From Strigamia acuminata (taxonomy: Eukaryota > Arthropoda > Chilopoda > Geophilomorpha > Linotaeniidae), in assembly GCA_949358305.1 (NCBI GenBank), contig OX442314.1, positions 40,246,581 through 40,310,580 of the forward strand: DNA of 64,000 bases. The letters are read 5' to 3'. The translations under genes and the position numbers were made by a program. The notes under the pieces are model-generated. The model had not been told where the DNA came from. It saw only the letters and a program-made list of their open reading frames with translations, and searched no databases. Of this stretch, positions 1-11,734 are shown in pieces (within the stretch, counting starts at the first letter, position 1; every line of letters starts with the position of its first letter).

Positions 1-26
1 CAAACGTATCATTTGTTTTGTACATT

Positions 27-34
27 TATATAAG
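27..34 (+). promoter_or_regulatory. TATA-box candidate for the zinc-finger ORF
   Basis: The octamer TATATAAG lies 55 bases before the ATG at 89. The same octamer stands 47 bases before the ATG of the intronless Cul5-like gene on the other strand, so this looks like a genuine core promoter with a short untranslated leader. The window begins only 26 bases upstream, so nothing more distal can be seen. Confidence 0.45.
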
Positions 35-88
35 CTTTGCCTCCACCAACTTAGGCGCATTATATTTCCAACGAATATCGAAACCAAC

Positions 89-2277
89 ATGGACGCCAAT
101 CGGGACGAGGAGCCTTTTGGGGAAACATTCGGTATGGGTTTTCCGAGCCACGAAATATGTCCAGTTTGCTCGGGTCACGGTATGGAGGAGGACCCGCCGC
201 GAGCCGCTCTCACCTGTCGAGCGTGCAACGGGAATGGGGACTTGCCGAGGGATCTATTCGCGGTTTGGATGAGACAGATTTTTGGATGGGCGTTGCGTCG
301 ACGCAGGCAAGATAACATTAATATTGGCGGTGTTACATATTCACCGTTTAGGGAGCTCAACGGGAGCCCGGCTTCGATTCTGCGATTCGAGACGGTACAT
401 CGCTGGTACTGGCAACGTGCGCGACGAGTGGCGCAAACAAATCATATTAATCTTCGTCGGTGGATTTATCCTGGTACTAGCATTGCCCAACTTCTTGATT
501 CACCGGCTGAGGACCCACTACATCATGAGCAGCCTGCAACACGTGCAATAATGGGACGAGAGGTTATTTCATCTCTTCAGGAGACTATCGATGGTAATGT
601 ACACCAGGTTCAAGAAGCTATTGCACGGGCCGTTGCGCATTTGTCGGATTTGCCAGTTGAAGCTGATGATAGCTGGAGCAGCGGTGACGATGATGATGAT
701 GCATTATTTGCAAGCGCCTCGTCTCAGTTTGAAGCGCAGCCCAGCCTAACACCTACATCCCCGGATTTGACTTTGAATTTATGTTGTGAGTGTGATAGCG
801 CATTATTGGACGAAATGATAGAGCAGGAAAACGAGGAGATTGAGCGGGAACGGGCCAGTACACCGCCAGTTCGAGATTGTGGATCCGAGTTGAGTATTAC
901 TCCGCCATTATTGGGACCAGTTAATCAAGTAATCATTGAGACACCTCCTGATCAAATTATAAATGCGCAAAAACCTGAGAAGAAAGCGAGGGATCCACGT
1001 ACGGTCAATTTGCCGCAATCTCCAACCAGAAGACCAATCTCGGGTGAACTGAGTAGACGAGCAACAGTAAAGATTGTACCTCGTGAGACTTCGCAGAAGT
1101 CCAAAATTTCCGTCCTTGTGTCTCATTTTCGAGTGGTACCAAATGCACTCCCCGGAAACACTAGCGCATCCATACCTCCTAACAGCACGGTAACTATTTC
1201 TGATCGATTATTTCTAACGGGATCACATTTAGAGTCAGCACAGCCCCAGTTGGGCGATGGACGGTCAATTACCGCATCAGCTACTCATTGTGATTTGTCC
1301 ACCGATAGGTCTGGAGTTAGCTCGAAACCTGTGCATACGTTCGAAGTTATTTACGAATTATTAAATCATTATGAGGTAAATGTATATGCGCGGGGAGTGT
1401 CCGAACCGTCATCCAGATTCTATATGGAGCGCCGAGGTTGGATGGCCTTGATTAAATTTATGATGGACCGCGACTTTGACATCCTCCAGGCTGATTTCCA
1501 AGATGTTTTTAATGAAACACTTTTGCGCATCCGATCTATGTCCAATCAGATCCAACATCGTTTGAGCCAATGTGATCTTTATGATCGAGTAAATGCGCTG
1601 GAATTGTTAATATGGATAATGCACGAGGAAATTTCCCAAGTATTGCATCAGACTCTGAAGCGACGTGGGCGACAGGACCGAACAGATGAGCGACAAGATC
1701 TGGAATATCGAAGGAGATATGACTGGAAAGAGAGCGACTCGCCGAACAACATCGCACAAATAGAAGGGCAATCGAAGAAGCTAGTGAAAAGGAATTCAAA
1801 CAAAATCGGGAGCGGGTTCGTTTGACCGAATTGCGCGAGATACGCTGTTCAACCGTCTATCGTTACGTGTTCCTGCCTCCTGCCCCGCGCACAAGACGAG
1901 GTGAGTGGGATGCAACCCAACCATTTATAACTCTGGAACTTCTTCCAAGTTTGATGTCTCCCACCGCGATTCGCTGCAATTTTGCTGAGGGAGAACGAGG
2001 ATGTCTCCAGTTCGATATGTCGATTCGGGCTCAGCGGCAGCTTTTCCGATCTTTAGCCATTGCGGACTTGCATATGTTTCGTTCGGAGGCTGAGCCGCTG
2101 TTGCATCTTCTCTACAGGAGGTATGGAGAATACTTTCTGGCTCACTGTCTTTTCGAAATAAATCGGCAGGGCGCACGTACATTCCAAGATGCGCGACGTG
2201 TTGTGGTGGAAGTGGCGTTCAACATGCTAATTTATTTCCGAGATCCTCAACACCGTCAAACCTTGGAATTCGAGTAA
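89..2277 (+). CDS. CxxC-x15-CxxC zinc-finger ORF, split by one frameshift
   Basis: I do not recognise a named family. The first frame (89-1825) starts with a short acidic leader and a four-cysteine finger, C24-P-V-C27 and C43-R-A-C46, each pair followed by a G-x-G turn as in DnaJ-type zinc ribbons. A long, acidic, Pro/Ser-rich and probably disordered middle and a helical region near residues 430-530 follow. The second frame is open from 1723 to 2277 and encodes a charged coiled-coil start and a compact about 150-residue C-terminal domain. Coding character moves from the first to the second frame between about 1700 and 1723, so one indel (or a programmed shift) joins them. The finger spacing is identical to that of the ORF at 25182-26456, which is the third ORF of a Ty3/gypsy element. 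With a polypurine tract and LTR-like block downstream, this copy may likewise be the terminal ORF of a retrotransposon whose 5' part is outside the window. A host gene is the alternative. Confidence 0.6.
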
Positions 2278-4149
2278 GTAACAATCCCAAACGTGGCTTT
2301 GTGTGCGCAAGTTTTTTGCGAATTGAAGTCAGGAGATCGTATTAATGGGCGCTTCATAAAACTCCTCCGCTTCGGCGTTGAGTTGAAGGACTTGATACGA
2401 GGATCCTGGTGATTTGCGAGTACTTTGTGCGCACATCAACCTACTATTCATCATTATTTTGTGTTTTCATCATCATTTAACCCGAATTGTGTCCAAACTG
2501 CGTTGCCAGATCGTGGATCTCTGGTAAATGCCCTAGTAAAATATCTCCGCATTTGTGCGTTGAGTTTGGGCCGGCCTGCATTTAAATATCTACATGGTAT
2601 CCACAAAACTTCATCATTTCTGAATTTTCATCATTTTCTTGTTCCGCCATGCGATTCCATTGATGAGGCGCTCCGTAAAACATCTCTCGAGTTGGAGGAC
2701 TTAATGGAAGGAGCTTGGGCAGCGGTAATGTGTTGATTCAAGGAACAAATAATTATTATTAGTGTTTTATCATAAGTGTTATTATTTTTGCGCAAGTTTT
2801 CTACTGTGATAATTCTCACTGATAATTTATATTTTTATTTAATTATTTTTACGTTTTTAGTGCTTTAAAATCGGACAATTGGACTTTTAGTGCTACAATT
2901 ATATTTTGTTTAAGTGCAATTATGATTTTGATAATTTTTCTAGTATATTATTGATATATTTATTTTGTTTCAATTATTGTGATATCTTTTTGTGCCATAA
3001 TCATTCCAGAATTACCTTCATTTAATTATGATAATCGTCCTAAAGATTAGGAATTTAATTCTATTTAATTTTTAATTTAATTTCGGTTAATTTCAGTTAA
3101 ACTTTATTTTTAGCGCAATCATTCTGGAATGATTCAAGTTAATATTTCATGTTTAAATTTATTTAATGAATATTTAATATTTAATCAAGATTATTGTGAT
3201 ATTTAACTAATTCTTCATAATTACTTTAATTCTGTGATATTTTAGATCAACGTGTCTAATTCCGTGGCAATACGAGTTGCATTGTACGCGCGGGTATTTG
3301 TTATGTTCTATAATATTTTATATGTTTCTGTTTTCCATTTCATTCATAGAATTAATAACCTAAATTATCCTTGCGCAAAGTCTCGCGCATCCATTTAAAA
3401 GTTCCTAATTAATCTGAAATCATACTTACCTTATGCAGATTGCATAATTTTGTACCTTACCTTTATTTTGTGTTTGTTTTGCGCAATTACGCGCATCCTA
3501 CCATAACATAATACCCAATCTGAAAATTAATAAATCCCATTTCGATTCCTGATAATTCTCATGTGTCAGCTCTTTATTTTCATTTAAATTTAAATTGTGG
3601 ATTCTTTTTTCGTTGATTTTGAAACGAGAAAAAATGTTTATTTATACAAAAAGTAAAAAGTAAAAAGTGTTTAAAATTTTTATTACATAAATTGTTTGGG
3701 TAAAGTGTATAGACTCTCGTCCGTCCTAGGTATCGTCGGCCCCTTTAGGTTTAGTGTTCGCCCTCCTTGTGCCGTCCCTGTTTCGTTTTGTGATTTCGAG
3801 TAAAATGATTTAAATTTTACCATTGTGACTTTACAGAAAAAATTTGGTTCAAATTTATTTTCGAAAGCCATGGTGATTTATTAATTCTTTAACTTTAATA
3901 ATTTAGTTGATCTTTGATATTTAATTTAGTATTGTTTAACTTTTGTGCATTATTCTAGACAGAGTTGTTAAGTCTTTGCGCAGACGCGCATCATTTTGTT
4001 TAATTTATTTTTGTTTATTTCTTATTTATTTTTTGACAATTTGTATAGTTTTTGCGCATAGCGCATTATTATTGTATGACTTTCCTTGTCTCTTATCCTT
4101 TTATTCCCTTCGATAAATCTCGAATAATAAAAGCCTAAGGGGGGAGGGA
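2278..4149. other. AT-rich non-coding tail ending in a polypurine tract
   Basis: No convincing reading frame occurs here. The stretch is AT-rich with scattered GCGCA motifs. An AATAATAAA stretch near 4123 is followed by a purine run (4137-4149) that stops directly before TGTCAC. This is the arrangement expected of a plus-strand primer next to a 3' LTR. The equivalent non-coding gap in the complete gypsy element (26457-26951) is about 500 bases, so this one is longer. Confidence 0.4.
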
Positions 4150-4811
4150 TGTCACGGGCAGGTTACCCACCCTTCTTTTTTATTCGTTTCTAACTTAGAC
4201 TGACCCAATCTTAAGTTTTCTTATTTTTTCCCAATCTTTCTTTTCATCTAACATCGATGATTCATCTCTAAATATATGCGCAGCTTCATTGCGCGCATCT
4301 TATTATTTCCAACAATTAACCTTATTTTATACCTTTCATCCCCCTCACCCACTTAAATCGACCTGGTCACATGACTCATGTTTACCTGGTCACTGCTTTT
4401 ATCCATAATCCACACTTCTCATATTTCTCTCAACGAGTTAACACCTCTTAGATTGAATTGAGTTTGTCAATCTTTATTTTGCGCTTTAACACGCGCACCT
4501 TCTAATCTAACACTTAATAGCGCCTCTTTTTGCCCACCTTTTATCCCTTCGCATGCCTGTGACATCCTACGCCCACCCGCATATGAATATCACTGCGCAT
4601 ACTCATTCTTTTTAAACGTAAAGACCCACAACGTGAGATTGAGCCCGTCGAATATAAATAATGTGTGTTACAGCGAGTTAGGTTTATTCACCGCATATGA
4701 CGATGGAACAAACAGAGTAAATCTACGAACTTTGCCCACTGGTTTGCGCTAACATCACCTTGCGCGTAAATTCAGATCAAATCAATTAAACATCTAAGTT
4801 GATTCGTAACA
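4150..4811 (+). repeat. Putative 3' LTR of an element entering from the left
   Basis: The block begins TGTCAC right after a polypurine tract. Two ends are possible: GTGACA at 4559-4564, an exact inverted match to the start, or GTAACA at 4806-4811. I prefer the longer one because a TATA-like ATATAAATA lies at about 4649, where a U3 promoter should be, and the length (662 bp) resembles the 623-bp LTR at 16782. The partner LTR and the left target duplication are outside the window, so this remains a candidate. Confidence 0.4.
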
Positions 4812-5274
4812 ACTTAAGAAATCATAAAAAAATTGATAAAAACGAGTTAAAACGAGGTAAAAAACATAAAAAACCGAAAAAATATGGCGTTGATGTGATG
4901 CAGTGAAGCACCGGGTAAATGCGCTAATGAGCCTGTCGCCGCGCATTTTGTAATAGATGCGGTGTTTTCGGCGGTGTTTTTTGCATTGTTGGATCAGGCC
5001 AGTGTGTACACACTTTATAATGCCAATTAACATTCAAAAAAAAAATTAAATCAATATCAAAATAAAAACAACTTTATTTAGGCTAAAATTAAGTTTTTTT
5101 ATTCCTTATTTACAAAATAAATGGGAAAAAATGGGAAAAAGTTTCTGCTAGAAGCTCTGGTTTCCTGAAATATAAAACATGTGATAAAAAACATTTTTTA
5201 GATTGTGATTAGAGAAAGAGAGAAGACACGAGATTCTCATGGGAAATTCTCATGTTTTTGAGTTTTTGAATTTT

Positions 5275-5570
5275 TGAGTTTCGACCTTATTCATATAAAA
5301 ATTTAGAGTTTCGACCTTATTCATATAAAAATTTAGAGTTTCGACCTTATTCATGAATAAGATCGAAACAGGATTTCGACCTTAGTCATTTCGACCTTAT
5401 TCATGAATAAGGTAGAAACGGCATTTCGACCTTAGTCATTTCGACCCTAGTCATTTCAGTATACGTAAATTCGACTTTAATCATTTCGCCCAAAGATGGG
5501 ATACTTGGGTAAAAATGAATAAGGTCGAAATCCTGTTTCGACCTTATTCATTTCGACCTTAGTATGAAAT
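5275..5570. repeat. Array of direct and inverted TTTCGACCTTATTCAT units
   Basis: The core CGACCTTATTCAT recurs about ten times in both orientations, sometimes back to back as TTATTCATGAATAA so that it forms short perfect palindromes. A 30-bp version with an AAAATTTAGAG spacer is repeated directly three times at the left. The rest of 4812-5274 is AT-rich with nothing else recognisable. No coding potential is seen. Confidence 0.6.
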
Positions 5571-5687
5571 CCCCATTTGGGCTGTTTGTAATTATTTCTG
5601 TTACGACTATGTATTTTTTGCTAGCTGTAATGCTTTAATTTATCAACACAGAACCAATTCGTTTTTTCATAACTTACTTGTTAGCTG

Positions 5688-5957
5688 TTATCTTTTAACT
5701 GAAATCGGTCGTCCAGATTGTTTGTTGTTGTCGCGACTGTTGGATGTTAGTCCTAAGATGTCTTCGTTCTTTTTATCTATGTAGTTTTGCTTAGTTCTCG
5801 TTAAGAATAAATTCACCATTTTAGTGTGTTCTTTTGAACACAGTGGTTTGAATTGTTCTTTCAGTTTTTTGTGTGCGCAGCTACCGGTAGCCAGTTCGAA
5901 CTGGGCTCTGCTGCGATGCTGCCTTCCTAGCTTGGATCTTCGCACATCTTGCTGCAA
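5688..5957 (-). CDS. Possible terminal exon, unknown protein
   Basis: An 88-codon basic, hydrophilic frame begins right behind a good acceptor-like sequence (pyrimidine-rich tract then TTTGCAG at 5955-5961) and ends at a TAA. It has no motif I recognise and no upstream exon could be found. It may be the last exon of a gene or a chance open frame. It is kept because the acceptor and the reading frame coincide. Confidence 0.2.
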   Translation of the reverse strand: MQQDVRRSKLGRQHRSRAQFELATGSCAHKKLKEQFKPLCSKEHTKMVNLFLTRTKQNYIDKKNEDILGLTSNSRDNNKQSGRPISVKR

Positions 5958-6119
5958 AGTATTAAATCTAATTTTTTTTGTAAAGCGTGCAATCTAAAAA
6001 TGACTAATATCTTCATAATATAAGGTATTTTCACCATGTGGTCATTATCATTTGCAGGATAAAACATTAATGTTTGAAATATTTTATAGCACCTACAAGA
6101 AGTTGGTATGAAACGTAGC

Positions 6120-6230
6120 ACGACACCACCGCCAAAACTTTTACCGCCAAGCCAAAACCGCCAAATTAATACCGCCAAACCCATTACCGCCAAATCATGA
6201 CCGCCAAACCCGCCAAAGCCGCCTATCAGC
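6120..6230. repeat. Degenerate ACCGCCAAA short tandem repeat
   Basis: About ten imperfect copies of a 9-10 base ACCGCCAAA unit lie directly upstream of the retrotransposon gag fragment. The composition is low in complexity and no frame is meaningful. Confidence 0.55.
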
Positions 6231-6263
6231 CGACCACTAGAGCGAGAAAAGGGCAACTCAGGC

Positions 6264-7327
6264 GTGCAAATGAAGTTACAGGAAAATGAACAGATGATTG
6301 TTTTTACTTCACGAGTGGATCGGAAGACGATTGACTTGAGAAATGTGAACGTGACCATGACTGGAGAGGACATTGCGTTCCAGTACATGGATTTTCTTCC
6401 TCCGATATATGAGGGAGTTAAACAAATCATGTATCACTGGCCAGATCCAGAATTCACTCAGGCTAAAGTCAAAGAACGACTTCGCAGGGAATACAACCGA
6501 TTGAATGAACAACACGAGGAATTTGGCGTGCCAACAGCAGAATCTGGAGATAATTCAGGGGCATTTTTCTCACGTGGACGGTGGCAAAAACTACGTGCAA
6601 CTCCCTCAAATCAGAGTGACTACATATGTTACAATTGTGGTGGCAAATACCATTTTGCCAGGGATTGTAAAAAGCCACGAAAGCAAGAGGAGAACCCATC
6701 AATGCGTGGAACATTTGCCCCAATGGCACGACGACAAGGACGCGCCGGAGGACGTTCGCGAAGAACAGGCGGTGGTTCGAATCAGGCATTTTTGGATGAG
6801 CCATTGACCTTCTACTCAGCGGTATATGCCATCCAGCAAATGGATTTTCCTGTGATTTCTTTGGCATCACAGAAGACACGGCCTGGTACATCGATACAGG
6901 CGCGACGGACCACTTTTCATACAGCTATGACTGTTTCACCACAGTTGAACCCATCAAAAATTATCTTGTACAAATAGGAGAAGGCAGTTCCAGTATTGAA
7001 GGGGTTGGTGAAATAGTTTTAATGTCTAATTATGGCAAGGGTGGACGCAAATTAACGCTTAAGAACGTGTATTATGCGCCGAAATTTCGTAAAAACCTGA
7101 TTTTGCTCGGTCGTACAGACGAGGCGGGTCTGAAAACATTCATAGCTGATGGAAAATTAACAATGTTTGAATCAACAATTGACAAACCGATGTTAACTGC
7201 GAAAAGATTGTCAAATCGGATGTATCAAGTGAATTGTGCAATTGAAATTCAAAGTGTAAACGTATCCGTATTGCCTGCACAGCAGAATACGGTTGTGGTG
7301 GCGACTAAGCCAACTGAAATTGTTTAG
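6264..7327 (+). pseudogene. Ty1/copia-like gag-protease remnant
   Basis: Residues 1-100 of the first frame read as a copia UBN2-type gag region. A CCHC zinc knuckle (CYNCGGKYHFARDC) at about 6628-6669 and a basic RG-rich stretch follow. The reading frame then changes near 6860, and the second frame holds the aspartic protease signature AWYIDTGATDHFS followed by the protease core up to the TAG at 7325. A single frameshift separates the two parts. No integrase, reverse transcriptase or LTRs are present, so the element is a 5' fragment. It is clearly different from the copia element at 11590-16271. From 7330 to 7818 I see only AT-rich sequence. Confidence 0.75.
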
Positions 7328-7818
7328 ATTCGACCAAGAAAAAATCCAATATTTTGAAAAAAGGACCGATTAGAATGTTTAAACAAAGTTTCCTGTGTAG
7401 ATTTTGCAGCTGAAAACGATGGTGCTAATAACTTTCGATCGGATTAATGGTTGACTTTTTATTAGCAAAAATCGATCTTATCTGTGTGATTTTATTTTGG
7501 TGTTTAATTTAGGGACAGACGGACAGATATATTTCTACGCAGAAAAGTGTAGAAGGGGTTTAGAAGTGTAATATGTAATGCTTCCACCATGCATTACAGA
7601 TGTTTACTTTTTTTAAACTTTTTGTTGTTGTGAAATTTTGATTAATTGAAAATCTAGTAATTGTTTGTTTGTTTTAGGTAACAAAACGCATGGATGAGAA
7701 TTTGGGAAGATATGCAAGAAATTCATGGCATAAGTTTTGTTAATTATTGTTTATTCGTGATTAGTGTCATTTGGTATAATTTGTTTCATTGCACATTTTT
7801 TATTCTTAAAATAAACAT

Positions 7819-7979
7819 TACCACCTCGTTTAAATGGCCGGACGTTTAATAGTTTTTTCGAGCCGACGACCCCGGCGCCAATTTGAAGCCCGGCGTTTAT
7901 TCAGGCCTGGCGCCAATTCCGTAAATCACCGATGACTGCCTGGTGTCTTAATGAACCCGGGCGTTTAAACGAGGCGGTA
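7819..7979. mobile_element. Short MITE with TA target duplication
   Basis: CCACCTCGTTTAAA at 7821 and TTTAAACGAGGCGG ending at 7977 are near-perfect terminal inverted repeats, flanked on both sides by TA. The inside is GC-rich (GGCGCC, GCCCGG) and non-coding. The TA duplication points to mobilisation by a Tc1/mariner-type transposase. Confidence 0.65.
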
Positions 7980-8275
7980 CCATATTAATTTATTTGATAA
8001 TTTCATCATTTGTAATGCAATTAGTATGTGGAGAAGTGATGGCATCTAGCAGTAGCAAACAGAAACATGTGATGTTGCCACACATTTGTTCCCTTTAAAG
8101 TGTCTGCAGTCAAATACTTCTGCAACTACCGGTACGTAGTAATCACAATTTGTGCTTACACATCTAGAGTAAACAAGGATTAGGCAATTTATTAATCAAC
8201 AAAAATTTGGATTTTCAACAATGTGTCATGGTTTTTCGCAAGAGCTTTTTTCTCTTCCATTAATTTGGTAGTACT

Positions 8276-8454
8276 TACAGTTTACAGTCGGTAACTTGAT
8301 GCCAAATTCATAAACTGCACATCCCATTCTGCGCAAATGATTTCCTAATTCTCACCGTTATTTAGCAGCACAGCACAGTGCTAAAATATTTCCTGTGTGT
8401 ACAACAAGCATGCGCAGTTAAAATTTGGCATCAAGATAAGCAGCGCAAACTGTA
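8276..8454. mobile_element. MITE with about 30-bp inverted ends
   Basis: The left end ACAGTTTAC...CTTGATGCCAAAT is mirrored at the right end by ATTTGGCATCAAG...GCAAACTGT, with TA on both sides. The element is 179 bp including the flanks and non-coding. It is a different family from the MITE at 7819. Confidence 0.6.
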
Positions 8455-8657
8455 GTGAAGTAATCAATACATTTGTAGTAAAGTTGTTTTCCTTGATTCA
8501 ATTTTTGCAACTACTCACATCACTATAATGTCTAATCTCCCTCCAGAGATTGGTGACTAATACTACCGATTTCTACAATGAGCCATCAGTCATATCTACA
8601 GCCACATAATCACAATTCCTCGAAAAGTCAATTCCAAAACCATTCTGAAACAAACAA

Positions 8658-9472
8658 TAGGGGGTTTCATTATATGAATGATTTTTCAATTTTGTGATTT
8701 TGCATTAATCACAAAATCATTATTTTTTGATGCCTCCAAAAATGGGATTACATTGAATTAACCCAGTCAATTTTGCAATTGTGTGATCTGGACAACTTTG
8801 TGATTTTTGAGTATTGTCATGTGATATCTGTTCTCCCAATCACATTCACATTCACTAAAGTACAAGAGAGTGAAAACACAAAATCCCAAAATCATCTAAA
8901 AGGTAGTTTTTGTGATTTTGATGAGAAGTGATTTTGAGGCTTGTGAAAGTCAAAACAAAATGGAGGCATCCAAGCTCTATCTAAGTGGCCAACTTGTATC
9001 CTTGTATATCATCAATATGCTGATGCATCCATGACTGTATAACAGCTAGGAAACTCAATTAATGGCTCTGGTACAATCTGTGAAACTTATATTTATTAAA
9101 ATGCACCTTATTAAAAAAAATTTTGTTCCATCACACAAATAGAACTAGTTATTTTGCATCACATTTTAAAATTGGTTGGGTATAACTAAAACCCAATATG
9201 GTGGATAGGAAGTCATGTGACTATTTAAATAATTGTTTTTGCACCTAATTGTTAATCACAATTTGTGATGGCCACTTGGATTGAGCTTGGCTGCTGTCAT
9301 TTTGTCAAAATAGCAAAACTACCTTTGATTTTGTGTTTTGTGTATTTTTTCTGTTTTGTGTTTTTGCAATTATGCACATGATTGGTGGAACTGATACCAT
9401 GTGACAAATCCAAAAGTGCAAAATTGCTAAAGTTGCAAAATTACAAAATTGTTTAATTAATGAAACCCCCTA
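8658..9472. mobile_element. Non-autonomous DNA transposon, TIR GGGGGTTTCATTA
   Basis: GGGGGTTTCATTA after TA at 8658-8659 matches TAATGAAACCCCC before TA at 9471-9472. The 815-bp interior has no open frame but is full of CAAAATCAC/GTGATTTTG-type motifs in both orientations, so long parts of it can fold back. It ends about 80 bases beyond the stop codon of the MYND gene. Confidence 0.65.
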
Positions 9473-9555
9473 ATAAACATTTTCGCTCGCTGTAACTTAC
9501 ATTTCCACACCAACACTGAACAACACACACAAAACAGATCGCACAGACGGATAAT

Positions 9556-10461
9556 TTAATTACTACAAATCAAAAAATGGTTCCTTCGATCCCAATCATA
9601 CTCCCGACATTCCTCGGAACAATACCACACTTGTTTACATCCGGGACACACAAAACCTCCAACACGGCCGCAAATACGACACCGCAGCCAGTCGAGCCGA
9701 TCCTCAAACCTCAAATTCTCTCTCCCCTTGACACAAACCCGAAATCCGTCAAAAACAGGATTCTTCACGTGAAACACACTCCCGAATCCGAACAAATCCT
9801 CCCTGTTCTCCACACGACTCAAGTTCAACACGGTGACCAATCCCACCGCATTGTCCACGTCCTCCACGAGCATTTCGACGGCCGACAAACCGAAGCACGG
9901 CTCGTCGGCCACGGTGCACTTCAACTCGTACCCGAAATACCACCCCCGTCCGTTCAGCTGTTTGAAACCGATCGCGACCGGCTCCGCACGCGATTGTTTG
10001 ACCGCGCGCGCGCACAAACCGAGTGTCCGACTACGGGGTGTCAGAGAGGGCATCAGCAACAACTGCGTCAACGTGAGTCCTGCCGTGTTTTCTTCGTAAA
10101 CATCGCCGGTCGTCGCTTTAATGTCTGCCGGAGACGTTGGTGGTTCCTCGGACGGGGCGGACGGCAGCTTGTATTCGTCGGGATGTGTTGGGAAACATTT
10201 GAGGTAGGCGATGACGCTGGCAAAGTTGATGTAGGACATTGCAACCGATGCGAGTGGGAATTTTTGTTGCAGGAATGTTGTTATGGCTTCCGGTGGCGAG
10301 TTTTCTAGTTGGCGCGTCGTGGTGAAAGTGTGGGCTATTGATAGTGTTTTCAGGAAGTGGATGTTGCTGCGATGCTGCGAGAAAACACTCGATGTGATGT
10401 CGAGATCGACGGTGGGGACAATGTTTTCAATGTCGTGGTCGTGAACGTCGGGCGAAGACAT
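9556..10461 (-). CDS. C-terminal MYND-finger protein
   Basis: This is a 301-residue protein in one exon. The last 45 residues form a complete MYND zinc finger: C-x2-C, C-x2-C, then YCSEEC, followed by the W, H and final C of the family pattern. MYND fingers mediate protein-protein contacts and occur in SMYD, ZMYND and many orphan proteins. The N-terminal 250 residues have no SET or other domain I can name. A typical short intron lies in the 5' leader (10464-10525), ending two bases before the ATG, which supports this start and an active gene. GC content and codon use differ sharply from the AT-rich flanks. No partner gene is adjacent. Confidence 0.75.
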   Translation of the reverse strand: MSSPDVHDHDIENIVPTVDLDITSSVFSQHRSNIHFLKTLSIAHTFTTTRQLENSPPEAITTFLQQKFPLASVAMSYINFASVIAYLKCFPTHPDEYKLPSAPSEEPPTSPADIKATTGDVYEENTAGLTLTQLLLMPSLTPRSRTLGLCARAVKQSRAEPVAIGFKQLNGRGWYFGYELKCTVADEPCFGLSAVEMLVEDVDNAVGLVTVLNLSRVENREDLFGFGSVFHVKNPVFDGFRVCVKGRENLRFEDRLDWLRCRICGRVGGFVCPGCKQVWYCSEECREYDWDRRNHFLICSN

Positions 10462-10463
10462 TG

Positions 10464-10525
10464 CTGTAGAGAATTATAAATACTGTAGAATTAATTGTTG
10501 AGAATATTGTCTTGAAATGACTTAC
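10464..10525 (-). other. 5'-leader intron of the MYND gene (62 nt)
   Basis: On the minus strand GTAAGT begins at 10525 and TTCTCTACAG ends at 10464, two bases before the ATG at 10461. The length matches other short introns in the window. From 10526 to 11527 I see no gene: there are AT-rich blocks, a GACGTCTTAGCAAC direct repeat near 10950-10990 and T/G-rich low-complexity sequence. Confidence 0.5.
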
Positions 10526-11589
10526 TCGTACCAGGGGAACACCCAATACTGGTATGCGGCGTGCTGACAGTCACGCTTAAGAAATAGTGAAAATCTAATC
10601 TTCTACCAGTGGGGGGTTTTTCACACTAAATAGTTAAAAATTTTATGTGGTTTCATCACTTCATTGTTGAAAATCAATGATCTTACACTAATACTACAGT
10701 TTGCAGCAGAATGCAGTGGTGGGACAGTCAATGCATAAATAAATAAAGAAATAAAGCTAAATGTTTGAAACATAAGACACTTACACACTTGGAGCTGCCA
10801 TGTTGCTAGCTAGGAACCCAGTGAACTTTAGTGAACAAAAGCTAAATCAGGAATGTCATGTGACTGATAAAACATCATTTGTAGATGGCATTTAAGATGG
10901 TGATTGTCAAGCTTGTTGCACACAATACAGCCGAGCCTCTATACCAGCGGTGACGTCTTAGCAACGTGTCGTCTTAGCAACAACACGTTGTAGAGACGTT
11001 TTTCCCTCGGTTTCTTTGGTTTTTCGGTGTTTCTTTTTTGGTTTTTCCTGTTTTATTTTCGTGTTTTTTAGGTTTTACAGTTATTTTTTGGGTTTTGTGT
11101 GTTTATTGGGGGGTTTATTTGGTTATTAAGTGTTTTTCCCGTTTTCGTTGGTTTTTAGTAAGGTTTTTAAATGTTTTTCTGGTTTTTGTGTTTTATACAG
11201 GGTGTTCTAAAAGTCTGTTTCCCTCAAATATTTCCTGAGCAATTGCATGTAGGCCAACTTTGATGAAGCAATCGTATAGGAAGTTGGGTGAGAGCAATCC
11301 AATGATGTCATCAAATTTGACCTTGAAGGCCATTTTCAAGGTAATTCACTTGCTAACTTCTAAATCTAGATCTACAACTTTGTACTAATTTTATGGTGCT
11401 CTAGAGCAGTACTATCCAACTTTAAAAATACAAGTGCGTTCAAAGATTGATTAGACAATCTTGATCTTATTTTAGTACAAAAATTACTGGCAATGGAAAA
11501 GGTTCGCTCACTGTCTATACTGTAGATCAGGAGTTCCCAAACATTTTAGCATTGCGCCCCACTTTTTAAGCAAGGCAATCTTCTGAGCC

Positions 11590-11719
11590 TGTTAGAGATA
11601 TATTCACTTTACACAATAATTGTTACATTAAATCAGATGTTCTTGTTTGGTTGCAACTAAATATGTAAACGTGTGTAGATTCTTTCCCAGTTTGGGAGCT
11701 CTGCTCAATTTCCCTAACA
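11590..11719 (+). repeat. 5' LTR of the copia element
   Basis: 130 bp, TGTTAG...CTAACA. It lacks a 35-bp segment that the 3' LTR has at about 16138-16172. The absence must postdate integration, because both LTRs are copied from one template. Confidence 0.9.
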
Positions 11720-11734
11720 TGGGTTATGGGCCCA
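11720..11734 (+). promoter_or_regulatory. Primer-binding site for an initiator Met-tRNA half
   Basis: The 15 bases TGGGTTATGGGCCCA directly after the 5' LTR are complementary to the anticodon stem-loop of eukaryotic initiator methionine tRNA (GGGCCCAUAACCCA), not to a tRNA 3' end. Drosophila copia and yeast Ty5 are known to prime from such an internally cleaved tRNA half. The match identifies this element as using the same mechanism. Confidence 0.8.

Noticed and set aside
9577-10308. Plus-strand 243-codon frame over the MYND gene
   Set aside because: Opposite-strand shadow of a GC-rich coding region. The minus strand has the MYND finger and a leader intron.
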